From Omnitrophica WOR_2 bacterium RIFCSPLOWO2_12_FULL_46_30 (GTDB lineage Bacteria; Omnitrophota; Gorgyraeia; Gygaellales; UBA12090): a stretch of 9,967 nucleotides of DNA. Positions 1 through 5,965 of this stretch are shown one piece after another (within the stretch, counting starts at the first letter, position 1; every line of letters begins with the position of its first letter). The stretch spans positions 1 through 9,967 of the forward strand of contig MHHA01000003.1 of assembly GCA_001805845.1 (NCBI GenBank), in the 5' to 3' direction. A model generated the notes under the pieces. The model was not told where the DNA came from. It did no database searches and saw nothing but the letters and a program-made list of their open reading frames with translations. The translations under genes were made by a program, and so were the position numbers.

Positions 1-703
1 GGATTTCATTGACTACGGAATCTACGCTGCGCGCGGCATAGTTTCTTTTTTGTCCAAGAGGATTTAAGCTGAAGGTGCAGAATTTACAGTCAAACGGACA
101 TCCTCGCGCGCTTAAGACCGAATCAAAAGTTACATCCTTCGCCTTTATGCCGTTTAGCGAAAGAGTGTATTCGTTACGCCGCAAGGAACGCTCGGGCGCC
201 GTAAGACTATCTATATCCGGAAGAGGGCGGTTCGGGTTGTGTACGATCCGGCCGTTTTCCCGGTAAGAAATACCCAGGATATCTTTGTATGCCCTGCCTT
301 TTAGTATTTCCCGTATCGTTTCTTCACCTTCACCCCTGACTATAATATCTATGGCAGGGCATGTTTTAAAAAGTTCTTCTACTTTTTCGGTAGCTTTATA
401 ACCGCCTACGACTAAGGGTATACCATCCGGCATACGGTTAAGCAGCTGGCAAACCTCCTCAAACTGCCTATCCCAGCCAATGCCGACACAGATAATATCA
501 ATTGATCCCGAGATAAAGGCGAGGAGTTTATCTATATCGGATAGCTCCTCTTCATATCGCAAATCTAAGAGAGTAATTTTGTCAACGAGGCCTCTGGCGC
601 TCGTAGCTACATATTCAAGCCCGACAGGCGGAAAAAGCAGCATCGTGCTTGTGGCGCTGCTTTCAATATAGGGATTAAGGAATAAGGCGTGCGTATATTT
701 AAT
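1..703 (-). CDS. B12-binding-type radical SAM protein, N-terminal part (gene runs off the left edge)
   Basis: Reading the minus strand from 703 gives 234 open codons to the window edge. Residues 1-130 look like the Rossmann-type cobalamin-binding domain that precedes many radical SAM domains: a first strand ending FLNPY, then FPPVGLEYVA (24-33), LVVGGYKA (97-104) and the typical VRGEGEETI (122-130). The radical SAM domain begins near residue 195. Its cluster motif GCPFDCKFC (C202, C206, C209; CxxxCxxC) would bind the 4Fe-4S cluster that cleaves S-adenosylmethionine. The substrate cannot be told because the rest is missing. No ATG opens the full domain. ATT at 703 has AAAGGTG five bases upstream, whereas the first ATG (643) has no ribosome-binding site and would remove the FLNP strand. 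The gene starts 20 nt behind tRNA-Ser with no promoter seen between them. Family assignment is firm; exact function is unknown. Confidence 0.85.
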   Translation of the reverse strand, partial: MKYTHALFLNPYIESSATSTMLLFPPVGLEYVATSARGLVDKITLLDLRYEEELSDIDKLLAFISGSIDIICVGIGWDRQFEEVCQLLNRMPDGIPLVVGGYKATEKVEELFKTCPAIDIIVRGEGEETIREILKGRAYKDILGISYRENGRIVHNPNRPLPDIDSLTAPERSLRRNEYTLSLNGIKAKDVTFDSVLSARGCPFDCKFCTFSLNPLGQKRNYAARSVDSVVNEI

Positions 704-723
704 GCTGGCACCTTTCTTTGAAT

Positions 724-806
724 CGGAGAGGCAGGGATTCGAACCCTGGAACCTTGCGGTCACGCGCTCTCCAAGCGCGCGCTTTCAGCCACTCAGCCAC
801 CTCTCC
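724..806 (-). tRNA. tRNA-Ser (anticodon GGA)
   Basis: An 83-nt cloverleaf can be folded by hand. The acceptor stem is GGAGAGG with CCTCTCC and the discriminator base is G. The D arm starts GCTGAGTGGCTGAAAGC. The anticodon stem-loop is CGCGC-TTGGAGA-GCGCG with GGA at 772-770. The T arm is CAGGG-TTCGAAT-CCCTG. A long variable arm (GACC-GCAA-GGTT) marks a class II tRNA, and with anticodon GGA this is a serine tRNA reading UCC and UCU. The 3' CCA is not encoded, so it must be added after transcription. An extended -10 box lies about 80 nt upstream, and the radical SAM gene begins 20 nt downstream. Confidence 0.97.
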
Positions 807-883
807 AGATCATCCTAATATTTTATTTCGATGAAAATGGTGGATTTACAGCCGATAACTATTTCCGTTGCCTATGCAACAGA

Positions 884-940
884 CCCCATTATACCAGAAA
901 TTAACCCCAAAAGTATAAGAATTAGACTTGTTATGTAGGT
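884..940 (-). promoter_or_regulatory. Promoter-like element upstream of tRNA-Ser (copy A of a repeated element)
   Basis: On the minus strand TATAAT (893-888) is preceded by TG one base upstream, making an extended -10 that predicts transcription starting near 881, about 75 nt before the tRNA. No good -35 is present (ATACTT at the 17-bp spacing), as is usual for extended -10 promoters. Positions 884-940 match 9895-9951 without gaps at 42 of 57 bases by hand count, with weaker similarity out to 956. Just downstream GTTGC-ATAG-GCAAC (884-871 region) can form a small hairpin. The rest of 807-1020 holds nothing else I can support. Confidence 0.55.
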
Positions 941-1020
941 CCGACAACGAAATCGCTAAAAGCCTTAAACGTCAGCTGAAAAACTATCCGAAACGCCATC
1001 GAATTTACTCCAAAAATGGA

Positions 1021-1854
1021 TTACCGCAAATCTAATTTCTGAAAAGGCGCAAGGACTTCTCTCCTTGCGAAATTAATATCCAGGCCATAACGTCGGACTA
1101 ATATATTACCGACATCTCTGACACCCTCGGATGTTTCCTCTCCAAACAATGCGGGAATCACTTTTAAAGCCTCTTTTACATCGGCATTGTCTTTATATTT
1201 TATAAGTTCTTCTCTTACCGAATCCGGCCCTTCCTTATAGTTGACTATCACGTACCATATATCAAAGGCGTCTTTGTTAAGCCGGGAAACCCGGTTCGCA
1301 TAAGCGAATAATTTAAGCGTTAAAAATGGAATTATATTCGCTATCTTTATCTCTAAAGGATGCTCGTCTCTTCTTTTAATTTGCCGGACCAGAAAATCCT
1401 TGAAGACCAGGCATACCCCCCTGAATTTAACTGCTTCCACTCCAGGAGCTATCTCTTTTAGTTTATCCGCTTTCGGTTTGAACTTATCGTCTATTAACAA
1501 GTCGAGGACAACAGGCTTATATCCGCCTTCATATTTAATGAAACTATGACTCATTATGTCAGAACCATCCGCTGTCTTCTGTTTCTCAAATCCGATTTCA
1601 CGCAGTTTCCTGTAGAATCCGCTGAGTTTGCTTTTGCCGCGAACGGCAAACTTCAGCGCTAAATCTATATCCAGGGTTCCCAGATACTCCTTCAAATAAA
1701 CCAGTTTATTCCTGACTAACAAGTCGGCGACTAATCCTCCTACAAGGTAAAGATCATCCGATATCCTGCCTAAACCTGAATAGATATCAGCTAATATATA
1801 TTTCAGCCTTTCGAGATGGGTAGCGGAATACTCATCAAATTCTCCGCTTCTCAT
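1021..1854 (-). CDS. AbiEii/AbiGii-family nucleotidyltransferase toxin
   Basis: A 277-aa protein with the layout of the AbiEii toxin family, a DNA polymerase beta-like nucleotidyltransferase fold. Motif I is YLVGG (G39-G40). Motif II is TLDIDLAL with the metal-binding pair D62 and D64; a likely third carboxylate is D118 in VVLDLL. The family's third motif is K181 and A184 followed by R188, K194, D195 and D198 (LNKDAFDIW). Known AbiEii proteins are GTP-binding bacteriostatic toxins of type IV toxin-antitoxin systems, and related proteins transfer nucleotides to tRNA; the target here is unknown. The start codon overlaps the stop of the upstream antitoxin gene by 4 bp (ATGA), so the two are translationally coupled. 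All key residues look intact. No convincing terminator follows it. Confidence 0.85.
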   Translation of the reverse strand: MRSGEFDEYSATHLERLKYILADIYSGLGRISDDLYLVGGLVADLLVRNKLVYLKEYLGTLDIDLALKFAVRGKSKLSGFYRKLREIGFEKQKTADGSDIMSHSFIKYEGGYKPVVLDLLIDDKFKPKADKLKEIAPGVEAVKFRGVCLVFKDFLVRQIKRRDEHPLEIKIANIIPFLTLKLFAYANRVSRLNKDAFDIWYVIVNYKEGPDSVREELIKYKDNADVKEALKVIPALFGEETSEGVRDVGNILVRRYGLDINFARREVLAPFQKLDLR

Positions 1855-2906
1855 TCCAGTTCCTTCCCGATAATATCCCTAATGTGTTCCGCTTGTTTAT
1901 CTCCCCTTAAAACATTTTTCTTAAGATCCGCGTAAAGCTGTAAATTATCCACAACCTGCATTCCCAGGACACTTCTTGCAGAAGTTAAAACTACTTCATC
2001 GTAAGGCTCAATCAGGACCAGGTTAAATCCCTTAGAAGTTTCGGTCGCCGATAATTCAGCAGCCGGAAACTTATTCAGCGAATCAATATATGCGGTTATG
2101 ATATCAAACGTTGAAAAAGGAGCGACTAAAGAAGCGCCCGCTTCCTGCGTAAAAGCATATCGTATCCCCGCGACGGAGAAAGATTCCGCAACCGTTCGCA
2201 TCAACTGCCGCGGACTCTGCGCCCACACATAGTAAGACCGGCGGATATCCCGGCGATTAATTATTGACTCGGCCCAGGCCGACAGTAAATCGTTAAAATT
2301 AGACAACTTTAGCTTATTAGCTTTCTCTAGGATATAGCCGGTTTTAGTCATCAGTTTTACGATACGGGAAACCATCCCTTTGCTCAATCCGCTTTTTTCC
2401 ATAATGTCCTTGCGGGTAAATTCTCTCTGCGGTTCATGCAGGAAACAGAGGCTGATCCTTGAGGATTTCGGCGAGAAAATAGATTGTTCCGGCCGGGAAT
2501 ATTCCCGCCCATAATCAGGTTTCCCTTCCTTCTCAACGTATATCCCGCCAACGGCGATTTTCATATTGCCTGTCAAATCCATATAGCCGGTATTACGCTC
2601 ATTGCATATTCTTATTCCCTGTCCGCTTATTAAAGGAACGACGACGACCGGATAATACGCCGGATTATGCTTTACCAATTCCTGAAGAGAGTAAACAGCT
2701 TCCCTGACATATTGAGGGTATCCCACCCTTTTAATCTCAACACAAAAATAGTAGATTTCTTCCTTATAGCGGGCTGTTATCACCATATCCGCCTTCAAAC
2801 CGTTGACTTTTTTTTCATACTCAATTTTCCAGCGGCTCAAAAATGGAATACGACTTCTAAATTCTTTTTCCACTTGCGTAATAAGCTTCTTTTCAGGGAT
2901 ATACAT
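1851..2906 (-). CDS. AbiEi-family antitoxin/repressor with PD-(D/E)XK-like N-terminus
   Basis: A 351-aa protein of the long AbiEi-type antitoxin family. Residues 1-110 resemble a restriction-endonuclease-like fold: D40 in KADMVI and E57-I-K59 in FCVEIKR fit the D...ExK pattern. GYMDLTGN (108-114), IYVEKEGKP (122-130) and IFSPKSSR (143-150) are conserved in this family. Residues about 161-200 form a winged helix-turn-helix (FTRKDIMEKSGLSKGMVSRI), and 205-351 the AbiEi-like C-terminal domain, with IEPYDEVV and LQLYADL. By family knowledge it should neutralise the adjacent AbiEii toxin and repress its own operon. AAGGA lies 8 nt before the ATG. A 38-bp palindrome starts 15 nt upstream and is the likely operator. 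Whether the nuclease-like part cleaves DNA is unknown; it may only serve structure or DNA binding. Confidence 0.83.
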   Translation of the reverse strand: MYIPEKKLITQVEKEFRSRIPFLSRWKIEYEKKVNGLKADMVITARYKEEIYYFCVEIKRVGYPQYVREAVYSLQELVKHNPAYYPVVVVPLISGQGIRICNERNTGYMDLTGNMKIAVGGIYVEKEGKPDYGREYSRPEQSIFSPKSSRISLCFLHEPQREFTRKDIMEKSGLSKGMVSRIVKLMTKTGYILEKANKLKLSNFNDLLSAWAESIINRRDIRRSYYVWAQSPRQLMRTVAESFSVAGIRYAFTQEAGASLVAPFSTFDIITAYIDSLNKFPAAELSATETSKGFNLVLIEPYDEVVLTSARSVLGMQVVDNLQLYADLKKNVLRGDKQAEHIRDIIGKELE

Positions 2907-2921
2907 GATTATTTTCCTTAA

Positions 2922-2959
2922 TTATAACAGAGTTTACAACGTTGTAAACTCTGTTATAA
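2922..2959. promoter_or_regulatory. Perfect 38-bp palindrome, probable operator of the AbiE-type operon
   Basis: The half-site TTATAACAGAGTTTACAAC (2922-2940) is followed at once by its exact reverse complement (2941-2959), with no spacer and no mismatch. It sits between the -10 box at 2965-2960 and the antitoxin ATG at 2906, so a bound dimer or tetramer would block transcription. AbiEi antitoxins are known to bind inverted repeats in their own promoters. It is not a good terminator: it is AT-rich and lacks a following T run. Confidence 0.75.
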
Positions 2960-2988
2960 AGTAAACCACAAAAATATGACTCTGTCAA
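2960..2988 (-). promoter_or_regulatory. Promoter of the AbiE-type operon
   Basis: On the minus strand TTGACA (2988-2983, full consensus) is separated by 17 bp from TTTACT (2965-2960, 4 of 6 matches). Transcription would begin inside the palindrome. A second possible pair, TTTACA with TATAAT at a 16-bp spacing, lies within the palindrome itself but would leave almost no leader before the ATG, so the first pair is preferred. Confidence 0.6.
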
Positions 2989-3000
2989 GTATTTCCTCTC

Positions 3001-3024
3001 GCAAAACAAACTCCTCCTGGAGGA
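3001..3024 (-). terminator. Weak possible terminator after the AddB-type gene
   Basis: On the minus strand a 5-bp stem TCCTC-CAG-GAGGA (3024-3012) is followed by GTTTGTTTTGC, about 23 nt after the stop codon of the AddB-type gene. The stem is short and the T run is broken, so termination would be partial at best and the call is tentative. Confidence 0.3.
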
Positions 3025-3046
3025 TTGGTGGGGAGAAAACCAAATT

Positions 3047-5965
3047 CTATCTGCATAAAGAAGAATACGGGCAGTAAGCGCATTTGTGTTCGGCATCCTC
3101 ATCTGCCAGGAAATCCACCTCCGGATTGACGAGCTCATCAAGTATGAAAGCAAGGGCTTTATGGCAGGCATCCAGATTCTCTTCCTTCTTCTGGGGGGTA
3201 GATTTCTGCAGATATTCTTTTATCTCGCAGGCGCGCAGGAAATAAAGCGCGGCGCGGACATCCTGCGCCTTGAAATGTTCCCTGCAGGCCCAGAGATAAA
3301 CAGGCAGCTGGAATGACTTAACGGCATGTTTGATGGCTTTGCGGCAAAATTGCAGTTCATCCAGATTCACATTAGGCATTTCCGCGCTGCCGGTTTTATA
3401 ATCAATTACCAGAAGCGAGCCGCCGGAAAGCCTGTCCACCCGGTCAACCCCGGCAATAAAATCAAATGTGCCGGATTTGGTTTTTATCTTCCAGGGGATC
3501 CTATTCTCCAGCATAAGCAGGGCATCTATATCATTGCGCTCTTTTTCATTCTCCAGGAATTTCTTCATCCGCTGGCGGAGGATATTTTCCAGAATAAATG
3601 AATCTGCCCTCATCTTGCGGCTGAATTCTTTTTTGAAAAGCTTCCCGAATTCAGCAAAAAATAATTTCTCAAATCTTTCATTGATTACGGGTTTTTTATT
3701 CAGGAACCCTGCGTAGGTTTTTTCAAGCAGTTCATGCACAAAGGTCCCGACGTCCGCGGCTTCAGGATCGTCAAACAAATCCTCTTTTTCCGAAAGCCCC
3801 AGGCAGTAACGGAAATAAAACGCAAGCGGACAGGAAACATACATATTCACGCTTGATGCAGAAAATACTCGTTTCTTAAGGGATTCGATCATATCATTCG
3901 TCTTTTTAGCAATGGCTTTCTTAGGAAGCACCTTGAGGTTAAAACTGTAAAGCGGGATTTTAACCACCCCGACCTCACCCTGCTTCTGCTCCTCTTTCCA
4001 GATAAGGTCCTCTAAGAACCTGCTGCGGATAGTTTCCCGGTCTTCACGGTATATAAGATGCACGTTTTCTGCCGCGCACAGCAGGCGGGTGAACTGGTAG
4101 CGCTGGATCTCCTCCTCTTTCTCCAAGCGCTCAATACCTAAAGAAACCATCACATCGCGCGGAATCAGCGGCTCATAAATTCGCAGTTTCGGCAGAATAG
4201 ACTCATTGAGATCCATCACGAGCACATTCTTAAAAGTAAGCGAGCGGGTTTCCAGGAGCCCCAGGACCTGCAGGCCTTTTAAGGGAGAGCCGGAAAAAGA
4301 GACCATCTCGCGCTCAAGCCGCTTGGTAAAAATCCTAAACATCTCTTCTTTGGAAAATTTCTCCCGGCAGAATTTGCTGCTGCGCAGTTCCTCAATCAGT
4401 TCTAGAATCTTCTGGGCAACTTTTAAGTTCGGCGCGTATTTTTCAAGGGGGCTTTTCTCAAGCAGCGCCAGAATAACCTTTTCTGCCGCAACAGAGAATT
4501 CATAAAAATTACCGATATCTTCCCAGACGCCAAAAGCCAGATGATTAAGCTCTCTAAAGGTCATGGCAATATCGTCAAGGCTTACTTTTATATCCATATG
4601 TTTAAGGGTATCTTGCGCCTCCTCAAGCAAAAGGCGCAGGCCGGCGACTTTATCCAAACGGATAAAAATTTCTCCGGCAAGCTCATTTTCAATAGCGCCG
4701 GTTAAGGCCTCTTCTGCCTTATGCACCGCCACCCTGCTGACATTGGCGCTGGTAATGTTTAAGTTCTTTAAAAACGGATGGCTTAAGGCCTTCAGATAAT
4801 CACGGCTATAATAAGCGTTGCCTTTACGCGAAAGCTGGGCGGAAAAGAGATTCTGAAAAAGCGAATAAACCGCGCTTCTTTTGAGCGGATAGCCGATAGA
4901 AACATTAAAATCATAATCCAGGGAGGAAATCTCCGAAAGTAGCGGCGCTAAGGCATCGGGATTAGCCAGGAGAATAACCGTTTCTTCGGGATTCTTGAGC
5001 TCTTTAAGCTTTTCCCTTAAGATGCCCACCTGTGAATGCAGGTCAAACCCGCGGTAAAAATTTATCCGCGGCTCTTTCTTTTGGCTTTGCCTATCGGAAG
5101 GCAAACCACCGCCTGCTGGCTTGTGGCTTTGCTTATGGCTGCGGCTATCGGAAGCCGCACCATCGCCCTCTGGCTTATGGCTGCGGCTATTGGTTTTTAT
5201 GGGCTCTGAGAAAACCCCGGACAAATCCTTTAAGACCTCCCACTCGCTTTCATCCCCCTGAAAGATAAGCCTTGCCTTGCCGCGCACCAAGAGCTCTTTA
5301 ACTAATTTCTGCTCGGTTTTATGCAGATAGAAGAAACCGCAGAAGATAATCGCCTCAAAATCAACAAAATCAACATCTTTTGCGCATCCGGCAGCGCTCA
5401 TATAGAGCATGCCCCGGGTAAGCGCGCCTTCTTTTTTTAAAGACGCGTGAAACTCTTTGCGCAGCTGGATAATATCTTTCAAAAGGAAGTTTACCTCTTT
5501 TAAGGTATCAAAACCTATTTTTGCGCTCTCCTGGACCTGGCGCAGTTTATCATCATCAATCTCCTCCAGGTCCAGCTGCTCAATAAAGCCGTTTATCTCC
5601 TCTGCCCAGGGCAGAAACGCGGCAAAGCTGTCTCTTGAGCCGCCAAGGAGGCCCGGATGCGCGGACCTTGCCAATTCGTAAATACGGAAGGATGAATCCA
5701 TACTGCTGAGCATTTTAGCCGGGCGCTTGCGCCAGGCCACCTCCTTTATAAACTCATCCATTGAGAAGAATACGGGAGGAAAATAGGCGCCGTTAAGCCG
5801 GCGGCTGAGCTCTCTCTTTAAAAATAATGCCGGCCTTCTCCCGCCAAATACTATGGCAACTTTTTCTAAAGGAATATTCCTCCGGAGGAAATCTTCCTCT
5901 AGAATATCCGTAAGCCTGCGGATAAAATCATCATTTAAGTCAATGGAAATAATCCGCTCCATCAT
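3047..5965 (-). CDS. addB: AddB-type subunit: inactive helicase plus Fe-S RecB-family nuclease
   Basis: A 972-aa protein, shorter than typical AddB of about 1150 aa. Its N-terminal helicase-like region has no Walker A motif: VAIVFGGRRPALFLKREL (36-53) stands where AddB proteins carry a degenerate or non-catalytic motif. The C-terminal third is a RecB-family PD-(D/E)XK nuclease: GTFVHELLE, GVDRVDR, then IDYKTG with D855 and K857. Four cysteines, C712 in VSCPLAFYF and C962, C965 and C971 in CAYCPYSSLC, form the iron-staple 4Fe-4S site typical of AddB. It should pair with the AddA-type protein in double-strand-break end processing and degradation of foreign linear DNA. ATG overlaps the upstream stop by 4 bp (ATGA), so the subunits are co-translated. 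Residues 260-297 are a low-complexity SHKP repeat insertion, described separately. No signal peptide or membrane segment is seen. Confidence 0.88.
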   Translation of the reverse strand: MMERIISIDLNDDFIRRLTDILEEDFLRRNIPLEKVAIVFGGRRPALFLKRELSRRLNGAYFPPVFFSMDEFIKEVAWRKRPAKMLSSMDSSFRIYELARSAHPGLLGGSRDSFAAFLPWAEEINGFIEQLDLEEIDDDKLRQVQESAKIGFDTLKEVNFLLKDIIQLRKEFHASLKKEGALTRGMLYMSAAGCAKDVDFVDFEAIIFCGFFYLHKTEQKLVKELLVRGKARLIFQGDESEWEVLKDLSGVFSEPIKTNSRSHKPEGDGAASDSRSHKQSHKPAGGGLPSDRQSQKKEPRINFYRGFDLHSQVGILREKLKELKNPEETVILLANPDALAPLLSEISSLDYDFNVSIGYPLKRSAVYSLFQNLFSAQLSRKGNAYYSRDYLKALSHPFLKNLNITSANVSRVAVHKAEEALTGAIENELAGEIFIRLDKVAGLRLLLEEAQDTLKHMDIKVSLDDIAMTFRELNHLAFGVWEDIGNFYEFSVAAEKVILALLEKSPLEKYAPNLKVAQKILELIEELRSSKFCREKFSKEEMFRIFTKRLEREMVSFSGSPLKGLQVLGLLETRSLTFKNVLVMDLNESILPKLRIYEPLIPRDVMVSLGIERLEKEEEIQRYQFTRLLCAAENVHLIYREDRETIRSRFLEDLIWKEEQKQGEVGVVKIPLYSFNLKVLPKKAIAKKTNDMIESLKKRVFSASSVNMYVSCPLAFYFRYCLGLSEKEDLFDDPEAADVGTFVHELLEKTYAGFLNKKPVINERFEKLFFAEFGKLFKKEFSRKMRADSFILENILRQRMKKFLENEKERNDIDALLMLENRIPWKIKTKSGTFDFIAGVDRVDRLSGGSLLVIDYKTGSAEMPNVNLDELQFCRKAIKHAVKSFQLPVYLWACREHFKAQDVRAALYFLRACEIKEYLQKSTPQKKEENLDACHKALAFILDELVNPEVDFLADEDAEHKCAYCPYSSLCR
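5081..5193 (-). repeat. In-frame tandem hairpin repeat inside the AddB-type gene
   Basis: About 2.4 units of a 42-bp repeat encode residues 260-297, rich in SHKP, G and SD. Unit starts on the plus strand are 5082, 5136 and 5178 (partial); a 12-bp extra piece separates the first two. Each full unit contains a 7-bp stem around the identical loop ATCGGA: TTTGCCT/AGGCAAA at 5086-5105 and TGCGGCT/AGCCGCA at 5140-5159. The two stems differ at three positions, and each change is matched on the opposite arm. The exact 16-mer GCTTATGGCTGCGGCT occurs at 5131-5146 and 5173-5188. The frame is kept, and the encoded peptide looks like a hydrophilic linker. Confidence 0.85.

Noticed and set aside
75..671. 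Two 63-aa plus-strand open frames
   Set aside because: Both are antisense to the radical SAM gene, whose minus-strand frame has a clear CxxxCxxC motif and cobalamin-domain signatures.
957..1020. TCCA-TTTT-TGGA just after the AbiEii-type stop as a terminator
   Set aside because: The stem is only 4 bp and no T run follows on the minus strand.
2893..3171. 92-aa minus-strand open frame across the addB end and the AbiE-type promoter
   Set aside because: It overlaps the cysteine-rich end of the AddB-type gene out of frame and runs through the promoter and palindrome. It has no recognisable domain.
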